Below, piece after piece: positions 20,401 through 26,728 of a DNA stretch of 33,999 bases. The DNA is from Defluviicoccus sp. Lineage in GTDB: Bacteria; Pseudomonadota; Alphaproteobacteria; MPNO01. The stretch is from the NCBI GenBank assembly GCA_022826125.1, contig JAJDVM010000316.1:1-33999 (forward strand), given 5' to 3'. Position 1 is the stretch's first letter, and each line of letters starts with the position of its first letter. Position numbers and translations under genes: made by a program. Under the pieces are notes generated by a model. The model did no database searches. It saw only the letters and a program-made list of their open reading frames with translations, and was not told where the DNA came from.

Positions 20401-21917
20401 CCGTTCTCGCAGCGTTGAACGGTCTCCCAGCCGGAGCCGATCCGGTATCGGGCGGCCAGGTGCCGGGAGTGCGCCTCGCCCGCGAGCGCGACGCTCTCAA
20501 GCTGGGCGTCGGACAGCGCGGCATCGGCGACGACACGCTCGGGGAGCATCGGCCGGTACGCCGGGGCCGGATGCGGCACGGCCGCCATGGCGCCGGACTG
20601 CACCAGCGGCGTCGGGTGTTGCGTGGCGCCCGGAACCCGCACGACGCTCGGTCGCCAGAGTTCGTAGGGGCCGGCGGCATCCCCGGATGACTCGCCGTGG
20701 GGAGCGGACGTCCCGCTTCGGATGTCCAGCTCCGCGACCGGCCCCCAGTCGTGCGGGGGTTGTGCGGCCGGTCGGACGGTACGCGGGTGCGCGGGCTTCG
20801 CCCCGGGCGTCCTTGGCGGCGGAACGTGGCCGAAGAGATCGGCCCCGGGCGCGGGCTCGATGGGCAGGCGCGGCGTGACGGTTTCGAGAACGGCTTCGAG
20901 CAACTCCGCCGCGTCGGCCGCGTGCGCGGTGCGGTCGATGGCGGTACCGCCCTCGCGGCTGCGTTCGAGAACCGTGAGCCGGGTCTCGAATCCGGTGCCG
21001 CGTCGGGCGTAGACGCGCCCGTCGATCGACATCGTGAAGACCACGCGCGCCTCGCCGGCCAGCGACGCGAACGCGTCGTTCCAGGCGCGGTCGCCGGGCA
21101 CGCAGTGGGCGGAGGTGACGGCGACCAGCCGCCCGCCCGCCGGCAGCATCGAGAACGCCGAGCGGATGTGGCGCAGATCCGCGTCGTGGCGGATGCGCCC
21201 GACCCCCGGCGTGGCCGAGAACGGCGGATTCATCAGCACGATGGACGGCCGCACATGCGGCAGGAAGTCCGCGATGGACTCGGCGTTGTGGCGGGTCATT
21301 TGCGATTCCGGAAAGAGCCGGGACAGCAGGCCGGCCCGCGCGGCGGCGATCTCGTTGAGGTGGAGGGACTCCGCGGCGCGGTTGCCGAGGGCGCATTCGG
21401 CCATCACGGCGAGCATCCCGGTGCCGGCGCTCGGTTCCAGCACCGTGTCGCCGGGACGGATACCGGCGGCCTTGAGCGCCGCGTAGGCCAGCGGCAGGGG
21501 CGTGGAGAACTGCTGCAGGCGCACCTGCTCCTCGGAGCGGCGCGTGTGCGAGGGCTCCAGCGCCGCGAGCGCCGCCAGCATGGCAAGCATCTTGCGGGGG
21601 CCGTCGGGACCGGCTCCGGCGCGGCGGCGCATGGCCCGCCCGTAGCGGCGCAAGAACAGGACGATCGCGGCCTCGGCCGCCTCGTAGGCGTCTTTCCAGA
21701 GCCAGGCGCCTTCGGCGTCGGTCGCGCCGAACGCCCGCGTCATGGCGTCCCGGAGCGTTCGCGCGTCGAGAGGCCGGCCAGCCTCCAGGACCTTCAGCAG
21801 GGCCTGGGCTGCGGCGAACAGGGTGTCGGCACCAGAGGGCCGGTGTTCGGCGGCCGGAGCGGGCGCAAGGGGCGGGGCGTGCGGACGTGCGTCCGGCGCC
21901 GGAGTGGCGTGCGGCAT
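17424..21917 (-). CDS. Strawberry-notch-like helicase with N-terminal methyltransferase domain
   Basis: This is a 1497-residue two-enzyme protein. The N-terminal part is an N6-adenine-type methyltransferase: DTVLEPSAGTGMLAVMAE is the SAM-binding motif and NPPF at about 230-233 is the catalytic motif. The middle holds a superfamily 2 ATPase with GDGTGAGKGRQVAAIVL (Walker A, about residue 540) and IVFDEAHAM (DEAH, about 651). The C-terminal helicase half has the Strawberry-notch signature VFSMAGGTGRSYHADL and AIQGLGRTHRTHQASAP (about 1015 onward). Such proteins are common on large plasmids and phages, with a proposed role in DNA modification during replication or entry. The start at 21917 has TGGAGA upstream. 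Confidence 0.9.
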   Translation of the reverse strand: MPHATPAPDARPHAPPLAPAPAAEHRPSGADTLFAAAQALLKVLEAGRPLDARTLRDAMTRAFGATDAEGAWLWKDAYEAAEAAIVLFLRRYGRAMRRRAGAGPDGPRKMLAMLAALAALEPSHTRRSEEQVRLQQFSTPLPLAYAALKAAGIRPGDTVLEPSAGTGMLAVMAECALGNRAAESLHLNEIAAARAGLLSRLFPESQMTRHNAESIADFLPHVRPSIVLMNPPFSATPGVGRIRHDADLRHIRSAFSMLPAGGRLVAVTSAHCVPGDRAWNDAFASLAGEARVVFTMSIDGRVYARRGTGFETRLTVLERSREGGTAIDRTAHAADAAELLEAVLETVTPRLPIEPAPGADLFGHVPPPRTPGAKPAHPRTVRPAAQPPHDWGPVAELDIRSGTSAPHGESSGDAAGPYELWRPSVVRVPGATQHPTPLVQSGAMAAVPHPAPAYRPMLPERVVADAALSDAQLESVALAGEAHSRHLAARYRIGSGWETVQRCENGGGAAGSEPVTGDGETLSAPVRFRRGWMLGDGTGAGKGRQVAAIVLDRWLRGTKRALWLSQSDKLVEDARRDWTALGGRETDVIPLGKFRQGAEIPLPEGILFATYATLRSPARQGKASRLEQVVGWLAGSLDEDDRHAFDGAIVFDEAHAMANAAGSKGARGDVAPSRQGRAGLKLQRALPDARVVYVSATGATTVPGLAYAERLGLWGAGETPFETRGDFVSAMEAGGVAALEVVARDLKALGLYQARALSYDGVEVDILEHPLTDAQRRIYDAYADAFKVIHRNIEAALEATGIVDGKATLNRNAKSAAMSAFEGAKQRFFGHLLTSMKCPSLIRAIEADLEAGRSAVVQLVSTGEALMDRRIAEIPASEWDDINVDLTPRETVIEFLAHAFPVQLQEPFTDEEGNVMSRPVYDKDGNPVLCREAIDRRDALIEKLAALPPVPAALDQIVQRFGHDAVAEVTGRSRRVLRIADARGERLALRGRPASANLAEAAAFMDGTKRILVFSMAGGTGRSYHADLSAGNTERRVHYLLEPGWRADQAIQGLGRTHRTHQASAPLFRPVATDVKGERRFIATVARRLDSLGAITRGQRDSQTAMGGGQALFRESDNLESPYAKAALRQFYGSLWLGRIAGWTLERFQTATGLKLTREGGLKEDMPPMPRFLNRLLALPIAEQNELFGELEERIAANIDQAVEAGTFEVGVETVRADSLSVAGRETLHEHPGAGAATELVEIRRRDRLEPTTADAAFALASREPGPDGQPRLAVNARSKRAAAILPAPSRLFDDGGVQERIRLVRPAARESMARAELNASHWRRAPEAEWRSVWNAEVASLPAHRESRFWLATGLLLPVWDRLPAENLRVRRLATDPLAGGTRPDEALIGRVLDAEQVRAVRANFGLGGGVALSGAEAFEAVLGRGAALPLANGWRVARRRLMGADRVEIEGPADTDLPALKRMGCAVEIVSYRARTFAPNPEALARVLERWPADM

Positions 21918-22336
21918 GGCGGTCTCCAGGTGCGGATGGACGGATGGACGGCGGCGGCGCGCAGCGGGGTCCCTCCCGCGCCAGGCCGCCGGCCACCCCG
22001 CAAAACGCCCGCCGGCCTCCCGGCGACGGGATGCGGGGACACGCGTGGTTGCTCGGGCCTTATGGCCAGGCGACACTTGTGAGATGTCCGAAGCGAATCG
22101 AGCGAGAGCGGATGGCGAGACACCGGCGTGCAGCCCGCCGGCGAAAATCAGAGTCGGGTGCGGTCAGTCGAAGCGCCCGCCTGTTTCGAGGGGCATCCGG
22201 TCAATGGCGACGATGGCGGCCTTCGCGGTCTCGTGGGCGGCGGCGCCCAATCGAAGATGTGCCTTATCCCGACGCGTGGCAGAATTGTGGCAATTCACTC
22301 CCAAGAGCCGCAGGCATGCGCTCCAGAGAGCACTCA
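21918..22336. other. Divergent intergenic region
   Basis: These 419 bases lie between the divergent helicase gene and the plus-strand gene at 22337. They should contain promoters for both, though I cannot mark -35/-10 boxes with confidence. A perfect inverted repeat is present at 22282-22296. The GC content drops towards the plus-strand gene. No protein or RNA gene is seen. Confidence 0.5.
22282..22296. promoter_or_regulatory. Perfect inverted repeat, candidate operator
   Basis: GAATTG TGG CAATTC is a perfect palindrome with 6-base arms and a 3-base centre. It ends 40 bases upstream of the plus-strand ATG at 22337. AT-rich palindromes of this size in an otherwise GC-rich gap often bind dimeric repressors, but no regulator gene is adjacent. 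Confidence 0.4.
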
Positions 22337-22612
22337 ATGAATAAGAAAAAGCAGTCGGACGTCGTCACGATCCTGCACACGACCGTCGGCGACCGCCTTT
22401 GGGGCGTGATCGCGCGCTTCAAGCACCGGCCGGGCCAAGGCGAGGTGCCCCCCTACTCCCCAAGCGCCCCCTTTGTCATTTCGAGGGAGATCGGCGCGGA
22501 TCGCGTAGTCTACGGCAGCGTGGAGGCATTGCTGCGGGAGATTCGGCTCACGGTGCTCGATCTCGCGGAGCAAAACCGCAGGTGGGCGGCCGCAACGAAA
22601 TCCAGCGAGTAG
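22337..22612 (+). CDS. Unknown protein, part 1 of a gene split by an in-frame TAG
   Basis: This 91-residue frame starts MNKKKQSDVVTILHTTVGDR and ends RRWAAATKSSE before TAG at 22610-22612. It looks like a genuine N-terminus: a basic start, a beta-rich stretch (LWGVIARFKHRPGQG, then PFVISREIGADRVVYGS) and an amphipathic helix (VEALLREIRLTVLDLAEQNR). The same frame continues past the stop for 271 codons of protein-like sequence with no good start codon near. I therefore read it as the first quarter of a 363-codon gene interrupted by one amber codon. No family is recognised. It could also be a free-standing small protein. Confidence 0.55.
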   Translation: MNKKKQSDVVTILHTTVGDRLWGVIARFKHRPGQGEVPPYSPSAPFVISREIGADRVVYGSVEALLREIRLTVLDLAEQNRRWAAATKSSE

Positions 22613-23425
22613 GACTATACGTACGCAAGGCGCGTCAAGAACGGCCTTCTTGCCCTGGCCGTCGAGGCCCGGAACGTCGACGATCTCCTCAAGAACCGGG
22701 GTATTGGCGAGATCCCGTGTTTCGATTACGACGAAAAGCCGATCGGAAACGTACCAATCCGAAAGGTGCTCGACTATCTGGTTCACAACCGCTATGTGTA
22801 CGTGGACAGCGAACTCATCAGGGACCTGTTTTCCGACCGCTCCTGGTCGCATGCGAAGGTCAAGAGTCGATTCATGGGCTACTCGATCCAATGGATCGAC
22901 TTGCTGAACCGGATCCTGGCGCTGACGGATTCGGTCACCATCGGGGATGTCGTCAAGCTGTTGTCCAAGCGGTTGCGCCGCCTCAGCGCCTCGACCGGCC
23001 ATCGGGACCTGGTTCTGCTCGTTCAGAACGTGGATGCGCTGACAGGCTGGCTTGCGGGAAAGCAATCGGACAGGCGTTACGGACACCTGTTGCCGCAGTT
23101 GTGCGGCCCGATGGCTCAAGAGCACCTATCCGGCCTGGACCCCGAAGCGGTCGGCACGCGCCTGTATCCCGAGTTCGCGTTTCGCGGTGGCGCGAGCATC
23201 CCGACTCTGAAGATCGCCCCCAAGTGGACTTTTGGGGTCGCCGTCCAGGCGAAGTGCCAGATTCGAGACGGCACAGGCGAATCGGTGTTCGAGGACTCCG
23301 ACTTTCGGACCTACAAGACGGAGCTGGACCACGACACGTTTCTCCAAGTCGTGGACCGGACGTTCGGCGACGACCCGATCCTCCCGCCCGCGCAACGCTT
23401 GAGCCTGCGCACGGAGACGGTGTAA
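22613..23425 (+). pseudogene. Unknown protein, part 2 downstream of the in-frame TAG
   Basis: Immediately after the amber codon the same frame reads DYTYARRVKNGLLALAVEAR, then NRGIGEIPCFDYDEKPIGNV and LDYLVHNRYVYVDSELIRD, running to TAA at 23425. The composition is that of a folded soluble protein. There is no ATG or TTG between the TAG and 22766, and the GTG at 22766 has no Shine-Dalgarno sequence, so independent initiation would lose 51 well-formed codons. Options are a recent nonsense mutation, a sequencing error, or readthrough. Because ssb and the parB-like gene end in TAG, amber is a normal stop here. The function is unknown; no catalytic motif stands out. Confidence 0.55.
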
Positions 23426-23572
23426 GGCCTATCCCGTCATGGCGGCGCATCCCGCCGCGGACCTGCGCGAGCGATCGCGATTCGGATGAGGTTCGGGCGG
23501 GCCGTTCCAACTCCGTCGACAAGGCTCGCCAGTTCCCGGACTCCGGGAGATGGACAGCGTGACGAGTTGTCG

Positions 23573-24217
23573 TCAGCCAAACTGCGCGCCCGCCTCGGTC
23601 AACGTCCACGCGTTGAGCTCGATGGTCTCGTCCACGACCGCATCGGAGGACTGGTACTCGTATTCGCGCTCGAGCTGGCGGTAGAGCCAGCGCGCCAGAT
23701 CCCGCAGCGCCTCGATCACGGCGTCCTCGGCCCCGGCGGTCATGTCCTGCCACGCCGGGCTGTCGCGCTCGACCGCGATCTCCATGGTGTATTCGTGGCA
23801 GTAACGCCCGCGCTGGCGGATGCGGGCCGCAAGCTGGTAGAAGTTGCGGCGCTGGACGGCCTGGAGCGCGTCGGCGACGGCGTGCAGTTCCTCGTCCTTC
23901 GGGGCGTGGGCGCGTATCGCGCGGGCCGCGCCGGGGGCATAGGCGTAGCCCCCCTCGAACGACGCGCCATCCCCTTGCGACCAAAACCCCCGAAAGTAGA
24001 CGCAGGGCTTCTCGCGCGTGCCGCCGCTCATCAGCGGGACGGGGCGGGTCCTGAGGGTCACGCCGAGCAGAGTGCAGACGGTCTCGAAGTCGTCGTAGAC
24101 GAACTCGTGCCAGTCGTGGTCCAGGCAGGACTCCCGGTACCAGGCGCGCGCCCGCTCTCGGGCGGCCCCGGACAGCTCCCGGAGTTCGTAGACGACAGTT
24201 TCGACGATGCGGGGCAT
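23573..24217 (-). CDS. Plasmid protein of the 'antitoxin of toxin-antitoxin stability system' family
   Basis: This 214-residue protein opens MPRIVETVVYELRELSGAAR and continues ARAWYRE, then HEFVYDDFETVCTLLGV, VYFRGFWSQGDGASFEGGY and LHAVADALQAVQRRNFYQL. That order matches plasmid and phage proteins annotated in databases as antitoxin of a toxin-antitoxin stability system; I recall the family but not an experimental basis for the name. No toxin-like gene lies next to it, so the name should not be taken as function. GGAGGT precedes the ATG at 24217. It ends convergently with the plus-strand gene and starts 5 bases after the DUF2958 stop. Confidence 0.7.
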   Translation of the reverse strand: MPRIVETVVYELRELSGAARERARAWYRESCLDHDWHEFVYDDFETVCTLLGVTLRTRPVPLMSGGTREKPCVYFRGFWSQGDGASFEGGYAYAPGAARAIRAHAPKDEELHAVADALQAVQRRNFYQLAARIRQRGRYCHEYTMEIAVERDSPAWQDMTAGAEDAVIEALRDLARWLYRQLEREYEYQSSDAVVDETIELNAWTLTEAGAQFG

Positions 24218-24222
24218 GGCGG

Positions 24223-24645
24223 CTACCTCCCGGGCTGTGGACTGGTCAGTCGACCGGCCGCGGCAGTGTCGCGGGCCGCGGCGTGGCGCTTCAGCGCCTC
24301 GTCGAACTCCGGGCCGGACTCCACGATGCGCGCCGCGTTGCGGGCGGCCTCGGTATAGACCGACAGCGGCGCCCGGGCGCGGAAGTGCAGGTCGCGTTCG
24401 ATCTTCAGGCCCCACGGGAGGCGGGTCTCGGCGATCTCGGCGAGGCTGCAACTGCCGAGTTCCGGAAACCCGAAGCCGTGGTCGTTCAGTCCGAACAGCG
24501 TGTCGCCGTCCTCGGCGAGTTCGGTGAACAGCCACTTGGCGGCGCCCAGCGGGTTGAAGAACTTGACGACGGGCTCCGGGTCGGCGTCGGCGATCTCGGC
24601 GTTGGCGCGCAACCGGCGGCGCTGGGATTCGGTGAGAAGTTTCAT
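24223..24645 (-). CDS. DUF2958 family protein
   Basis: This 140-residue protein is a clear DUF2958 member: MKLLTESQRRRLRANAEIAD, then VVKFFNPLGAAKWLFTEL, DTLFGLNDHGFGFPELGSCS and LPWGLKIERDLHFRARAPLS. The family is small, single-domain and typical of plasmids and ICEs; its function is not known. The start overlaps the stop of the 84-residue gene upstream by four bases (ATGA at 24642-24645), and the 'antitoxin'-family gene follows within 5 bases, so the three are probably co-translated. Confidence 0.88.
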   Translation of the reverse strand: MKLLTESQRRRLRANAEIADADPEPVVKFFNPLGAAKWLFTELAEDGDTLFGLNDHGFGFPELGSCSLAEIAETRLPWGLKIERDLHFRARAPLSVYTEAARNAARIVESGPEFDEALKRHAAARDTAAAGRLTSPQPGR

Positions 24646-24896
24646 GGGCGGGGGCTCCCGTGGGTGGCGGTCGGCGCGGGCGGGCCGAACTCGACCGCGA
24701 TGGCGTCGCCGTCAACGGTGACGACGACGGTGCGGTCGCGCGGCATCAGCCAGTGGATTTCGGTCCAGACGGCCCGAGCGATGGCCTGCTTGCGCGTTTC
24801 GTCCCGGGCTTGCGCGGAGCTGCCCTTCGGCGGATCGCGTTCCGATTCGGCATCGGCTGGCGGGACGGCTTCGACGGTGGCGCGGGCGGGTCTCAT
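24642..24896 (-). CDS. Small paralogue of the GHKL protein's C-terminal domain
   Basis: This 84-residue protein has a Pro/Ala-rich front (about 1-30) and a C-terminal domain RDETRKQAIARAVWTEIHWL, MPRDRTVVVTVDGD, AIAVEFGPPAP. It aligns without gaps to the end of the GHKL protein encoded just upstream (DDEARRRSIADAVQRDLFWL, IPRDRGVDIAVRGG, RVAVTLGEPA). It overlaps both neighbours by four bases, so all three should be translated together. The gene probably arose by tandem duplication of the large gene's 3' end. Its function is unknown; binding the same partner as the GHKL tail is a reasonable guess. Confidence 0.75.
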   Translation of the reverse strand: MRPARATVEAVPPADAESERDPPKGSSAQARDETRKQAIARAVWTEIHWLMPRDRTVVVTVDGDAIAVEFGPPAPTATHGSPRP

Positions 24897-26641
24897 GGCG
24901 CGTCTCCTGCGGCGGGCTCGCCCAAGGTCACGGCGACCCGGCCGCCGCGCACGGCGATGTCGACGCCGCGGTCGCGGGGAATCAGCCAGAACAGGTCTCG
25001 CTGGACCGCGTCGGCGATCGAGCGCCTTCGCGCCTCGTCGTCGGAGACCAGCAGCCGCATGGCGATGTGAAGCGCCTCGGCCTCGAAGTCGCTCCTCTGG
25101 CGTTCCCAGGAGTCCGCGCCGGCGTCGTCCGAGGGACAGAAGAACGCGTCGCGCAGCAGATCCGCCAACTCGTGCGGTTCGAGGCCGCTGTCCGCGGTCA
25201 CGAGCGGCAGCGCGTCGCCCACCCAGGACCAGGCCTCGCCGGCGAACGCGACATCGGCCGGCAGGTCGATGGAATCCGCGGCACCCTCCAACGCGCGGAC
25301 GGCGAGGCGGATGCGGATCGCGTCCGGCCGCTCGGGCAGGGGCGCCTTGGGCGAGCCGCTACGTTCCGGCACGTCGTGGGTGTCGAGAGTCCGGGTCCGC
25401 CCATCGGCGGTGACTTCCGTGCGGATGGCCGCGATGCGCGGCAGCGCGTCGTACCAGCCATAGCCCTCGAGACGCCGGTCGGGCTCGAACAATCGATCCG
25501 CCACTCCGGCGCGGCCGGCGGCGCGCCAGAGCGCGTGGGCCTCGGGCGGCTCGGGATCGCAGTGCACGACCAGCGCGTCGCCGCAAACCGTTGCCGGTTT
25601 CGGAACCTCCCGCCAGTTGTCGATGTCCGCGACGGCGGGACGCCAGGGCCGAAGCTCGGCCGGCGGCGGGGCGATGTCGATGCCGGCGTCGGCCGCCCTT
25701 CTCCAGTCCTCGAACGCGGGGCGCGGATCGGGGTCGGCGGCCATGGCGCGGTAGATCGCGAGGCGCGCGGCCTCGCGCAGTTCTTCCACAAACGGCGTCT
25801 CGACCGCCTCCTTGCGGGCCGGCAGCACCAGTTCCAGTTCCGGGCAGTCCTCGACGTCGGCGGCGACCGTGAAACGGGCGCCGTGGACGCTGTCCGCGCC
25901 GGGCAGGCGCAGGTTCAGGGTCAGGCCGTGGAAGTTCGCGTCGGGCTCGTGCAGGCCGGCATGGAAACGGCGGTTCCGGAACACGCCGAGCGCCAGGCCG
26001 CGCCAGCGCTGGGCGTGGACCGCCCCGTCGAGGAAGGCGCGGCGCGGAAGCGCCTCGGCGTCCCTGGGCGACTGCGCGACGTCCCCCCAAAGGACCGGCA
26101 GTGGATAGTGGAGCGCAGCGGTTTCCAGGGCGCGGCGGATCGCCTCGGCGCTCTCGGCAGGCGAGGCCCGAAAGCGCACGGCCGTGCCGTGCGGAAACGG
26201 CGCCCCGACTTCCGGGCGGACCTCGGCCTCGGCGTCCCCCAGGAAATGCGCGGGTTCGAGCTCGACGCGCCAGCCGGGGGCGGGCGCCTCGCCCGGCGCG
26301 CGGGGCCGCGAGGAGACGGCGCAGCCCCGGCGCGCCAGGCTCAGCATTCCCATGCCGGCGGCGTCCTCGCGTTCGACGAGGTCGCCGCTCCAGCCGTTCT
26401 CGCCGAACGACAGCAGCACGGCCGGATCGGCGATGCCTTCGCCGTCGTCGAGGACGGTGACGGTCGCGCCGCCGTCGGCTTCGGACTCGCCGAGCACGAC
26501 GCGGACACGCGTGGCGTCGGCGCGGCGCGCATTCTGGAGGGTTTCGGTGAAGATGTCCGCGAGCGTCGCGGAAAACGTGCGCGTGACCCGCCTCAGGGCG
26601 GAGTCGTGAATGCGCGCGCGGATGGTGGACGAATCGGTCAT
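24893..26641 (-). CDS. GHKL (Bergerat-fold) ATPase
   Basis: This 582-residue protein has an N-terminal HSP90-like ATPase: N-box ETLQNARRA with Glu33 and Asn37, G1 motif LDDGEGI (65-70), and G2 motif GMGMLSLA (96 onward). The rest is not assigned. A middle beta-rich part (to about 280) is followed by a linker region and a C-terminal domain of about 55 residues that is duplicated as the next gene. GHKL modules occur in gyrases, MutL, Hsp90, histidine kinases and MORC-type defence ATPases; no kinase partner domain is seen. The start at 26641 (MTDSSTIRAR) has AAGGAGG upstream. A terminator-like hairpin sits in its leader. Confidence 0.8.
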   Translation of the reverse strand: MTDSSTIRARIHDSALRRVTRTFSATLADIFTETLQNARRADATRVRVVLGESEADGGATVTVLDDGEGIADPAVLLSFGENGWSGDLVEREDAAGMGMLSLARRGCAVSSRPRAPGEAPAPGWRVELEPAHFLGDAEAEVRPEVGAPFPHGTAVRFRASPAESAEAIRRALETAALHYPLPVLWGDVAQSPRDAEALPRRAFLDGAVHAQRWRGLALGVFRNRRFHAGLHEPDANFHGLTLNLRLPGADSVHGARFTVAADVEDCPELELVLPARKEAVETPFVEELREAARLAIYRAMAADPDPRPAFEDWRRAADAGIDIAPPPAELRPWRPAVADIDNWREVPKPATVCGDALVVHCDPEPPEAHALWRAAGRAGVADRLFEPDRRLEGYGWYDALPRIAAIRTEVTADGRTRTLDTHDVPERSGSPKAPLPERPDAIRIRLAVRALEGAADSIDLPADVAFAGEAWSWVGDALPLVTADSGLEPHELADLLRDAFFCPSDDAGADSWERQRSDFEAEALHIAMRLLVSDDEARRRSIADAVQRDLFWLIPRDRGVDIAVRGGRVAVTLGEPAAGDAP

Positions 26642-26664
26642 GGGTCCTCCTTGGGGTCGGTCCG

Positions 26665-26702
26665 AAAAATCGCCCCGCCCGGGACGGGATCCGGGCGGGG
26701 CG
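26665..26702 (-). terminator. Terminator-like hairpin between parB-like and GHKL genes
   Basis: CGCCCCGCCCGG (26671-26682) pairs perfectly with CCGGGCGGGGCG (26691-26702), and the minus strand continues ATTTTT. It lies 27 bases past the parB-like stop but only 23 bases before the GHKL start codon, leaving no space for a promoter between. It could serve as terminator of the first gene and attenuator of the second. Confidence 0.85.
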
Positions 26703-26728
26703 CGCGGCGGCAAGTGCTTCATAAGCGC

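Noticed and set aside
17235..20690. Open plus-strand frame of 1151 codons opposite the helicase gene
   Set aside because: It is a GC-driven shadow of the Strawberry-notch gene. It has no motifs, is rich in Arg/Gly/Pro, and the opposite strand has clear catalytic motifs.
22068..22095. Third copy of the 43-base CACGTG element upstream of the helicase gene
   Set aside because: GACACTTGTGAGATGTCCGA shares only a few bases with the element and needs gaps; it is not better than chance by eye.
22337..23425. Genome-wide amber reassignment as the explanation for the in-frame TAG
   Set aside because: The ssb gene stops with TAG right after its essential DDIPF tip and the parB-like gene also ends in TAG, so amber acts as a normal stop.
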